Source: Hemicentrotus pulcherrimus
Lineage: Eukaryota > Echinodermata > Echinoidea > Camarodonta > Strongylocentrotidae
DNA: 57,148 nt
Assembly (NCBI GenBank): GCA_003118195.1
Contig: BEXV01000065.1
Span: 236,079 to 293,226, forward strand
Reading direction: 5' to 3'
The translations under genes were made by a program, and so were the position numbers. The notes beneath the pieces are model-generated. The model was given only the letters and a program-made list of their open reading frames with translations, searched no databases and was not told where the DNA came from. Within the stretch, counting starts at the first letter, position 1; each line of letters begins with the position of its first letter. Shown piece after piece: positions 48,334 to 57,148 of this stretch.

Positions 48334-48514
48334 CGGCCGCATCATACCAAAAGACGTTAAAAGATGGGAGTTGTTGCTACCTTGTTTGGCGTTCAACAAT
48401 AAGGGATAGAGCAACGTCGATCTGGCACCGCTCAGTGGCTGCCGGGCTCACGATCAATTGGGCAAAAAGAATTTCCGTTTCGGTTTAATAAAATTTGGAG
48501 TGGACTACTAGGCT

Positions 48515-48541
48515 ATTATTATTATTATTATTATTATTATT
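48515..48541. repeat. (ATT)n tail of the SINE
   Basis: Nine ATT units with no interruption; forms the 3' end of the SINE. Confidence 0.9.
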
Positions 48542-48788
48542 AAGAAGAAAATCAATAAATTGAGATATTAGCTAATAAAAGTGAGAGGATAGTCAAAAAC
48601 TGTCTGCCATACTGTCTTTAACATGATATTCAGTATGTGTCAATATCAAGTCCCAATCATTCATGTGAAAAATGGACTATGAAGGTGGCTCCATAATGTA
48701 TATTGATCAATGGAGAAATCCACTATACTGATATTTCCTGGATGCTACTGATGCTAGTTTTCGAAAAAGTCTGCTATAACTTTTTCAA

Positions 48789-48802
48789 ATATACCGGTAT
48801 AT
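48789..48802. repeat. 14-bp palindrome ATATACCGGTATAT
   Basis: Perfectly self-complementary and centred on ACCGGT, like those at 5999 and 23357. Confidence 0.85.
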
Positions 48803-51215
48803 CTTTGTCAATGTCCTGTCTGTCTCTTTTGTGGTTTTATGTGAGTACCTCTCTTCAACCAGCAATCTCTATATCCATTTCTTTCTCTCTTTCTCTCTCC
48901 CTGGCTTATACTCCATCTCCCTTACTCTGCCTTCAACTTCATCTGGCTCTTGAGTTTAACCTCACTTAACCCTTCCCCTGTTGATGAATGACATTTCAGA
49001 CCTAGGATACTGGTCTTCCATCAAGAGAGCCAGTCGGCTTGATGGAGTCATGTGACATCCAGGGCGCCCAGAGTCGCTTGGCACCTGGCATCCAGCTCGC
49101 AACCTGGCCCCCCTCAGCCCGACATGACTTGTTTTCATGTTTTCCCAAACTTTCCTCTTTCGGAAAGGAAAAAGCGGAAGGGAAGGGAGGCATTTAGACA
49201 GTTGAGAACACACAGAGGCAGAGAGCAACTGGCAGATAAAGAAACACAGAGAGAAAGCTTATCTGTCAAAACTATATTGAGATGCCCAGAATGGAAAACA
49301 AATGTTTTGCCTTCCCCTGCATGTGTGAGATTTCATCAAAAAGCAGATATTACAACGGCTGTTTCCTTCCTTCCTGCATTAGATATTCTTCCCCTCCAAA
49401 AATTGTTTACTCCAAAAACGGAATGGGATACATTGTTTTCCAATCAGTGTATACAATATAATGTCATTATTTTTTTGGAGTCCTTTCTGCTTCTGGGTAT
49501 ACTTTGATATTGCAATGCTTTGCTAATCTTTTCTTTTGTCTAGGGGCAAATAGTATCTTCTTTCTGGCTAGATTTAACTTAATACCTTTGGAGAACTCAT
49601 TTACCCGGTTTCAAGCTTTTTTCGGTATCGTGCAAATATCAAACCTACAGATTACCTCACCAGCACATCTAGTTTGTTACCTCTCCCTTCCTCCTTTTCT
49701 TCTTTTCTCTTTCATGATAAAGTGTCCTTTTCTCTTCTTGTTTGATTCTTTCCGAAGAAGGAAGAAAAGAATCAAATCGCAGAAGTCTCGTCCCCTTTTT
49801 CAAACCGGAAGGCCCTCTGAAACCGATCGACATTCAACTCAAGTCCTATTTGCCAATCATTTATTTACCAATATCACATGACTCACGGCTTCTTGACTCT
49901 GCCTTGTATTCCTTGAAAGGATCCATTGCGTGACCCTTTGACCCCCGGCAGCGGCACAGAGAGCCAATGAACGTGAGTGTTATGCCGCATGAAAGAAACC
50001 CTGGACACTGCACTCAATGGGTGTTCATGTTACCTTTAAAGCTCAGCTACTCTTTTAGTTTATTGTCTTTGAAATGGATGGTATTTATACACTGCTGACA
50101 TATTTTTATCATCTTCAAGTGAGAAAATGCACAAAAATGATATAAATATTGAAATTTGTCATTGAATTGCTCTCATCATTATGCCAGGTTAATGAACCAC
50201 CTCTCATACCTAATTTGAATAGATCAAACATTTAAAATTCAATCATAACTTTGTTTGACATCTGAAATAACTAAGGAACTTATATATAATTGTTTGTAAA
50301 AGTATTATTGATGAAAAGCCCAAACATATCCTCTTATAAAGTATGTTTGCCATTTTAGTATAAACAAGAACTTTCCATGATTCTGTTTAGATCTATTAGA
50401 TCATGATGGTATATTTCCTCTCTGAACATGCCATAGACCACCAAAGTAAAACTTGAGTAGTATGTATAGAAAGTAAAAGCATTTTGGTGGGAAAAAAAAC
50501 TTGGCTTGTAAACTATATCACTTATAAAGAGATGCAGATAATGTGGTTCCATGATGATCAGCTTTAGATGTCAAGTCATTCATACAATTTATTCATGTAT
50601 GTACTCATTCAACTCAAGAGAGAGGATACTTTTTTTGTCAGAACGTCCTGCATTCATATTGATGATAAAAACTTGGGATAAAACATGATTTAGTGTAAAT
50701 CCTTTTGAAAGTGCTGTATTCAGATTCAGAATAATTTCATGGCTCTGGGGATTAAAGAACAAAAGGGAGAATAGAAAAACTACAGGCTAGATAGAATTCA
50801 CTCACCTTGATATAATCGGGAAAAGCCTGTAATACTAAGATTTAGCTTTCATCTGCCTTAATATTGTAGTATTGTGGATTTGACAAACTCTTATTATCCA
50901 ACAACCTTGCTCTTGCAACAAAAGAAGAAAATATTTTGCTTAATTCAGAGAGATTAAACAACTATCTCCACTAAGACCACAGGATTTCATGAGTTTGATA
51001 GAGGTAAATAATAATGCTTGTATGGAATAATAGCCAAGTATACTGTAACTTGAGGATAATCAGTATTTCTCAGGTCATTTTGTCTGTCGTCTAAGACTGA
51101 GAGATTGGTATATCTTTAGGGAAAATGGGGAAAAGCTGACTTGTTCTGTGTACAGACTATTATTATTCATATAGCTATATATGTTAAGTAATTACCTTCT
51201 CTCGCTATGTCTGTC

Positions 51216-51286
51216 TGTCTCTTACTTTCTCTTTCTCTCTCTCTTTCTCTTTCTCTTTCTCTTTTTCTCTCTCTCTTTCTCTCCCC
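51216..51286. repeat. (TTTCTC)n microsatellite tract
   Basis: CT tract dominated by the hexamer TTTCTC (about 51239-51268). Confidence 0.9.
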
Positions 51287-51772
51287 TTTTCCTTCCATCT
51301 TTTTACCTATCTATATATAATTCCCCACTCTGCAATAGATGTAAGTTTCATTTTTAATTGTACATTTTTAGATCCTTCCTTTAAAAGTAATATATAATTA
51401 GAAAATATGAAATTCTAGCTTGCTTATCACTAAAAAAAATGCACCTTTAAGCAAAGATAAATTGACAGCCAGACAAATTAATTAGAGAAAGTATTGTAAA
51501 ATAAATGGAGTGTCTTAAAAATACTAAACAAATGATAAGGAAGAAACGCCGATATACAGACAGAAGGAGAAAAATTGAAATAGATGTACATCTAGTAAAA
51601 AAAAGTCAAGCTGAGACGTAGGAGGGAGTTGGGCAGAGATACATAACAAAGGAAAATGCTATTGATATTGCCTAACCTCCATATTGCTGGCGCCTGTCTG
51701 CCAGACTCTGGCCCACGCGTCTTGTGTCCGAGCAGGACATCACTGGGCAGCTTCGTAAAAAATAGAAGCAGG

Positions 51773-51876
51773 AGCAAGAGAGAGAGAGAGGGAGGGAGAG
51801 CTAGGAGGAGAAGAGAGATACAGAGACAGAGAGAGACAGCAAGAGAAAGAGAGAGAGAATTTAGGGATGAGAGAGA
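51773..51876. repeat. GA-rich tract
   Basis: GAGAGAGAG core near 51779-51789, then mixed GAGACAGAGA and AGAAAGAGAG. Confidence 0.85.
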
Positions 51877-52102
51877 AAGAAATAGATACGGGCAGAGATA
51901 GGAGGATGGTGCTTGTTCAGTGTCAAATGGACGAGCATATTTGACATTTGAATGTTCAATATGATATGACCCTGTTGTTTGTGATGCCTTCTCTTGTGTT
52001 TTATCCCCTTTGTGTATAGCGTGAATAGGTTAAAATCTTTATGTGAACCCTTCTTTATACCTTAGAGTCTCTATCTATCTATTTCTTGATCTCATTTCTT
52101 CC

Positions 52103-52141
52103 TTTTCCCTCTCTTTCTTTCTCTCTCTTTCTCTCTCTATT
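52103..52141. repeat. CT-rich microsatellite
   Basis: CCCTCTCTTTCTTTCTCTCTC type repeat. Confidence 0.8.
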
Positions 52142-52704
52142 TCAAATTAATTATGTGAATACTTTTATATGCCATATAGTATGTTTACTATTTATATATT
52201 CTATTCTTGCTCTCATTATTTTCTTTACTCTCTTTCTCTTCTGTATGCCTTTCTCTCACACACACCTGTTATAATACCTTTCCTCCTCAAAATATATAAT
52301 GTACACAGGTGTCACGTATCTCTATTTCACTTTATGCATGTACATACATCTTTTTCCCTTCTCAATCTGTCTTCTATTCTCTCTCACTCCCCTCATATAC
52401 CACATGTTGTTTGTTGTTAACACCCTTTATCAATCTATCATTGTCTATTTTTAGGGCTTCATGTGATTGTATCTCTCAGTCTGACCTCCGCTTTCCTGTA
52501 TTCCCTTTTAGAGTAGCGAAAACACTTGTCCCACTTGGCCCCCCCGACAGCTATCTCATGGAGATAGCAAGCTACTGTACCCAACTGCTATACAACCAGT
52601 TCGAAAAATAAACCCCACAACCCCATTTAGACAAATAACCCTCTTGAACTAAAAATGCATAACATATGAATTCATCATCGTTTAAAATATCACTGGTGAT
52701 ATAT

Positions 52705-52713
52705 CCCCCCCCC

Positions 52714-52758
<45 letters not shown>

Positions 52759-52775
52759 CTTCTCTCTCTCTCTCC
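52705..52775. repeat. Poly-C followed by CT repeat
   Basis: Ten Cs then nearly pure CT for 60 bases. The minus-strand Arg/Glu peptide is an artefact. Confidence 0.9.
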
Positions 52776-54116
52776 ACACATGTTTACCACTCTATTTTAC
52801 AGTGGGGGAAGTGCCAGGATAGAAAAACACTTGTGTGAATAATTTAGTCTTGTATTTAAGGTAGTGCCCACACCGTCTATTATACAGCGCGTGTAGGTTG
52901 GAGGTGGATAGCTCAAGGCATCTATATGTTTTAGATAAAAGGTAATTATACTTAAAATGCAAAAGTTGTTTTCTTGAATGGGTTTTATTAGGCAATGGGC
53001 CAAGATAAACTTTGCCGTTGGATAGAATTTGAAGGGGTAGAATAAGATTGAGTAAGATAGGCCGAGAAGATGTTAGCATTGCGAGGCATTTTGGGGTCAT
53101 GTGCTTGAAGATGTACATTACACACTGAGAGAAGACATTCTTCACCTAGCTCCCATTCTTTTTGCTCTTCTAGCACACTAAGTAGGTGATTACTGATCAA
53201 GAAATAGGGCGCGATTTCAGTAGAACGGCGAATCACATTTAAAACTTGGCAATGACATGTTTTGTAATCCCAACAAGAGTGCTATAGGAATTTGCAATAG
53301 GGTGTTGAAATCGCCTTTAAATAATTTGAAAGGTTCTGTGAACACGTTCTATATACTTGGCACTAATATATGGCACAGTTCAAGACTTTAACAACAATTT
53401 CCTGTCCTTGAAAAAATATATACCCGTATTGAAAGTCAGAACAAATAAAAAGTGAGATATTTTCCTTATAACATTTATTTGATGAGCTTTCCATGAATAA
53501 GTAGACCTATGAAAGAAAGAAAAACTGGTAAAATATAGCTTGTGTGTTATGGGTAAAAAAAGTGTTGGAAGTCAGAATAGGAAAATTGCTAGGTATGCAA
53601 GACAATTACATTAAAAAGAGGACTCACTCAGACAGCAGATAATAGCATATCATTACATCTCTCTCCCACAGTCTCAGAGGGGTAATAACTGTCCAATTAT
53701 CCTTAACCGCTTATGACAAGAGAATAAAAACATTTTATGCTAAGTGTACTAATCTCATAAAAGGAAACATGCACTAGAAAATCCTTGTCATTCCTAATGA
53801 AAATTGATGGGCACACCTTTCACAAGCAATAGAGGAAATATGGAGAAAATAGAAATTGTCACCCCCCCCCNACAGTTTCAAACGGAAAACTTAATTGACA
53901 ACGATAATATTATGGTCAAGGGCATTCTGTATGTTAACTTTTTTACTCGTCAAATGCATTTCTTTCTATATCCGAATGCAACATATCATCTTCTATCGTC
54001 TTCAAGGGGTTTTCTTTCCCCACAGTCTTCTAAATATTGTCCTGCTAAAAATAGATTTTTAACATTAAAATCTATATTTTGTTGATTGAATGTTGGAAAT
54101 GTTTGAAACATGAAAA

Positions 54117-54137
54117 CATATTACATATTACATATTA
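54117..54137. repeat. 7-bp tandem repeat (CATATTA)3
   Basis: Three perfect copies of CATATTA. Confidence 0.85.
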
Positions 54138-54565
54138 GGTTTGAGCCTTATTGATATCATATTGGACTTTAAATGTGCATTAATTTTTATTGTTAAAGAA
54201 ATCAAAGTATCATTAAGCACTTCACATGAGCTACAAGTAAACATAGGTTTCCAGGGACTTGTATGTTACAGTCTGACGCTTGTTTTTTTCATTACCGAAG
54301 AGTCGAGAAATGCTTTTGCTAAACAGAGCCTCCGAGGGGTTTACAAGCCTGTCATTGGAGGGCTTTGCAGTTTGGGTTAGCTTGCATTTGGAGGATTAGG
54401 TCTCTTTAAGACGCTGAGATGCTGTGCCAAAGAAAAGCTCTTGTTGAAGTCAAGTTCTGGGCGTCTGGAGTAGATTGCTTGAATTTGCTCACTGTCTCGT
54501 TCTGTCTTTATTGAGGGATGAAATCACCGACAGTTTATGCTCCTAACATGAAAAAACCCTCCTCC

Positions 54566-54722
54566 AGCTCTTCACTCTGCTGTAGCCCTGACAGACTTAA
54601 TGAAATCTACAGGGTGTCTAAAGAAAAAAATGCTTTTAAAATTACAAATCTCTCTCGATGCGCTAGCTTTTCACACAGGTGTTTCCATGATGGAGTTAAT
54701 AAAATCTATAGCGTGACTCTAA
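54566..54722. repeat. Diverged 99-bp-period direct duplication
   Basis: The segment from 54566 (AGCTCTTCAC) aligns without gaps to that from 54665 (AGCTTTTCAC) for about 58 bases, at roughly 75-80% identity by eye. The best-conserved part is TTAATGAAATCTACAGGGTG (54597-54616) against TTAATAAAATCTATAGCGTG (54696-54715). It is an old tandem duplication or two copies of a short dispersed repeat. Confidence 0.55.
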
Positions 54723-55188
54723 AAATATGCTATACCCTAAGAAACATCTTGTGATGTTTTGTCCAATCCAATCTAATCCTATCTGTGAATTTGTTCGCAT
54801 CAATATCTAGTTGCCTAATCAAAGGCGCTGCGTGTGGGGTACTGGTAAACAATTTCAAGCATTTGTCTTACATGGTTCTTTTTCTAAGAATACACATTCA
54901 CAATATGAATTGCTCAATGTATCATTCCAGTAGAATGAGTTCTGTACAGCATTTACCAACAATGGTACTAGATTTTGAGTTCCAATGACGCATATCTTTC
55001 AGGACTTTTCTGTCATGTCTTCAGTGATTTTGCTTTTAGCAGTAATGGATTGTATCTTTCACTATTTTTGTTTATGTTTGCATATATGCAGAATAACCTG
55101 TAGTTGACTCAAACTTGCATTTTTCATCTTGCATTAAACCCCATCTCTAAATTATGTTCTGTATTTTACCTTTCCATTTGTCTGAAAA

Positions 55189-55225
55189 CACATTTTTGCC
55201 TGATTGTCATCACATTTTTGCCTGA
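55189..55225. repeat. 22-bp-period direct duplication
   Basis: CACATTTTTGCCTGA occurs at 55189-55203 and 55211-55225 with identical sequence. Confidence 0.8.
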
Positions 55226-55470
55226 AAGTCCCTTGAGAAAAGATTCTCTTTTTAATGTCGTCTCTGAGAAATCTCTGTTAATTTTCAGCCCATCCATTTT
55301 ATGCCCCTGAATTCATTTGGAGAGCTTGTTAGGGCACAATGAGTGGGAGTGTTTCTCAATTTACCCAATAAAAGACAAATGTTGTCAGAGGGTGCAATCC
55401 AAGAGGGAAACAGGGTCATGGGAGAGAAAGTGAAAGAATTTCTTTGAATAAAGAATCAACATTTTGTTAT

Positions 55471-55521
<51 letters not shown>

Positions 55522-55640
55522 AAGAGGCACAGAGAGAACGAGAAAGGGAGGGGAGTGAGAGAGAAAATAAAATAAAGAGAGAGAGGAGAGGGAAATGAAG
55601 AGAAAAGAAGTGAGAGAAGAGAGGGAGAGGTAAAGGAATC
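55471..55640. repeat. Long GA-rich tract
   Basis: About 45 bases of pure GA at the start, then 120 bases of mixed purine with almost no pyrimidines, the longest pure dinucleotide run in the window. Confidence 0.9.
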
Positions 55641-55937
55641 GTCTAATTGAGAAAGTGGAACATGACATGGGTTTGAAAGTAGGACATTAAAAGTAGAACA
55701 TGGATTTTGGGTCAGCCTAAAAGGGGTAATTGAAAAAAGGGGGTTCGCAAATGGGTCGGTTGAAAAGAAGCTGATTTAAAGCATTTAAGAAAAGGGAACA
55801 GACTTGATCATCAAGTTTGCTATTCCTAATGGGACTAATTCGAAGCCGTGCTAAGCAGCGTGGATGTTTCATAGTTAGATTTAAGATGTTCACAAATTTC
55901 CGCAGTAAATGTCACAAGAGGCCATTGTTCTTAATAT

Positions 55938-55984
55938 CCCCTCTCTCCCCTCTCTCCCCTCTCTCCTTTTTCCTTCTCTCTCTT

Positions 55985-56020
<36 letters not shown>

Positions 56021-56022
56021 GT
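55938..56022. repeat. 9-bp (CCCCTCTCT)3 plus CT repeat
   Basis: Three tandem copies of CCCCTCTCT (55938-55964) followed by TTTTTCC and a CT run to about 56017. Confidence 0.9.
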
Positions 56023-56746
56023 TTCTCTTACAGTACTTACTGCCAGATTTTGCTGACAAGAATATTGATAATCTATTGACTGCTAAGAGCCAGAAGGGCA
56101 TAAAATCTATGTAAAATGATATGAGTTCAAACCCATCTGGCTTTCACCAGATGAATTTCACAGGATTTAAAACGGGATATTGTAGGAAAATTTCATCTGA
56201 TGAAACACTAGGTTTACTTGAGACTTACTTAACTTGAGACAGTTCAAGAAGGAAGCATAACTTTGAAATATCAGGAATCTCTATATGTTACTAATGACAA
56301 TCATACTCATAGCTGTGTGTGGAAGTGTAGGATGTGTCATATGTTTAGCACAAGGTGGGAAAGATGAAACTGGGATACCCAGAATTTTAATTTCTTGGGG
56401 CTATCAACAACAACGGTGTCATGGACAAAGCTGGTCCAACCATGATCTTGTTTGGTGACAGGAGAAGCACAGCATGACACAAAGCTGGAAATAACACCAA
56501 TGAATGCACTACACCTGGAGATATTATTGATCTCATTAACACTCCAGTGGCTTGGAGGAGACTATACACCTTGGGGGGTCAAAAAGGCCAATGCACTTTT
56601 TTTTGTTTCTGCTCTCCGTAGTGTACGAATTTGTTTCGCGTATGGTTTAGAAAGATGAGCTTGCATGGCGGTGTTCATGGACACCAAGATTAATCTCGCA
56701 TTTGCAATTACAGCTTGAACCCAACCCACTTAGCTTTCTCTGTGTG

Positions 56747-56776
56747 GTAGCTTTGGTAATATATTACCAAAGCTAC
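56747..56776. repeat. 30-bp perfect palindrome
   Basis: Arms of 15 bases (GTAGCTTTGGTAATA and its complement) meet with no spacer. It could extrude as a cruciform or form a hairpin when single-stranded. It is the longest perfect palindrome I found. Confidence 0.9.
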
Positions 56777-57130
56777 TTGCTGTCTATGTCAGAGTGCTGA
56801 GTCAAAGTACAGGTGTATCAAGACTGTATCTTTTTTAAAAGGAAAGAATATCATCACCAATCACCAATCTTTTACGTTTAAATATCGGACATTATAATTA
56901 ACCAAAAATTATAAAGTTTCTCGCTCTCCAGTGATAGTTTGGGACCTAAATAAAAAGAAATCACATATATTTTTCAAAATTATCCTAAGTAATGTTGATA
57001 GCCCTCACCAACACCTTATCTGAACATTATACAATGGCAAGTTACAAAATGCCAACATCTGCAGGCCAGACAGTAGTCAATTGCCCTTGAGTCGTGATCA
57101 TATTGAAAATCTTGGACTTTGTAAATCGGG

Positions 57131-57148
57131 AGGGTGGGGGGGGGGGGG
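57131..57148. repeat. G run at the end of the window
   Basis: AGGGT followed by thirteen Gs up to the last base. The window may stop because assembly or reads failed here. Confidence 0.9.

Larger units (their letters stand above)
48272..48541 (+). mobile_element. tRNA-derived SINE
   Basis: The 5' part (48272-48345) has the two internal RNA polymerase III promoter boxes of a tRNA: an A-box match TGGCTCAGTCAGTAGAGCG starting 48279 and a B-box match GGTTCGAACCC at 48323-48333. The anticodon-loop position reads CTCGCAA, so a CGC anticodon is possible. A tRNA-unrelated body follows (AAGACGTTAAAAGATGGGAG through TTTGGCGTTCAAC) and then an ATT trinucleotide tail (48515-48541). Mispairs in the anticodon stem and the long 3' body argue against a functional tRNA gene. 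The body looks familiar from sea-urchin-type genomes, but I cannot name the family with certainty. A SINE needs a partner LINE's reverse transcriptase; none is in the window. No clear target duplication was seen. Confidence 0.85.
48542..57148. other. Non-coding stretch to the end of the window
   Basis: No gene is supported. The longest frame of the whole window, 151 codons at 49052-49507, lies here. It has no signal peptide, domain or repeat I recognise, and its first third is covered by an open minus-strand frame. A 22-bp tandem duplication (CACATTTTTGCCTGA at 55189 and 55211), a 7-bp tandem repeat, a 99-bp duplication and a 30-bp palindrome are listed separately. Confidence 0.65.

Noticed and set aside
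48272..48345. Functional tRNA gene with CGC anticodon
   Set aside because: Anticodon stem has mispairs, no clear 3' terminator follows the acceptor, and the sequence continues into a SINE body with an ATT tail.
49052..49507. Longest ATG frame, 151 codons, plus strand
   Set aside because: No recognisable domain, signal peptide or repeat; overlapped by open minus-strand frames at 48962-49228; length is not remarkable for 57 kb examined in six frames.
1..57148. Integrated virus, LTR retrotransposon or LINE coding region
   Set aside because: No reverse transcriptase, integrase, capsid or envelope-like frame, and no long direct terminal repeats were seen.

Overview
The window looks like non-coding DNA from a eukaryotic nuclear genome, most probably a marine invertebrate deuterostome. 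A sea urchin is my best guess, from overall texture and from the SINE near 48.3 kb; this is recognition, not a database match. The composition is AT-rich. Stop codons are dense in all six frames and no ATG-initiated frame exceeds about 151 codons. I found no recognisable protein domain, no chain of exons, no rRNA, no functional tRNA and no operon-like organisation, so I call no coding gene. The window is best read as intergenic or long-intron sequence.

Three things structure it. First, there are non-autonomous transposable elements: a fold-back MITE with a probable TTA target duplication (7700-8022), a nested fold-back element (18615-18965) with a relative 1.1 kb away (20015-20101), a MITE with arms of about 65 bp that are nearly identical (41051-41373), a small 15-bp inverted-repeat pair (28157-28352), and a tRNA-derived SINE with A box, B box and an ATT tail (48272-48541). 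None carries a transposase or reverse transcriptase, so all would depend on enzymes encoded elsewhere. Second, homopurine/homopyrimidine tracts (CT or GA, commonly 50-250 bp) recur every few kilobases, along with AT, GT, CA, GGCT and 7-, 9-, 11-, 21- and 41-bp tandem repeats. Third, two CpG- and GC-rich islands (about 16740-17400 and 31330-31700) and several motif clusters could be cis-regulatory DNA.

Layout: 1-7.7 kb AT-rich with few repeats; 7.7-8.0 kb MITE; 8.7-8.8 kb competing hairpins; 11.2-11.35 kb nested fold-back; 12-14 kb palindromic CCAAT motif, then GA repeats and a 21-bp minisatellite; 15.4-17.4 kb CpG-rich region; 18.5-20.1 kb pyrimidine tracts and two related fold-back elements; 21-27 kb many microsatellites; 27.2-28.4 kb motif cluster and inverted repeats; 29-31.7 kb purine tracts then the second CpG island; 32-41 kb quiet AT-rich DNA with a few candidate conserved blocks; 41.05-41.37 kb the youngest-looking MITE; 42-48 kb microsatellites; 48.3 kb SINE; 51-57 kb microsatellites, a 99-bp duplication, and a 30-bp perfect palindrome near the end. 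Five single N bases all sit in or beside C/G-rich tracts, and the window ends in a G run, so sequencing quality at those points is doubtful.

No new multi-gene system is visible. The observations most worth following are the nested fold-back family at 18.6/20.0 kb, the nearly identical long TIRs at 41 kb, the roughly tenfold excess of the self-complementary octamer TACCGGTA, and the CpG island at 17 kb.
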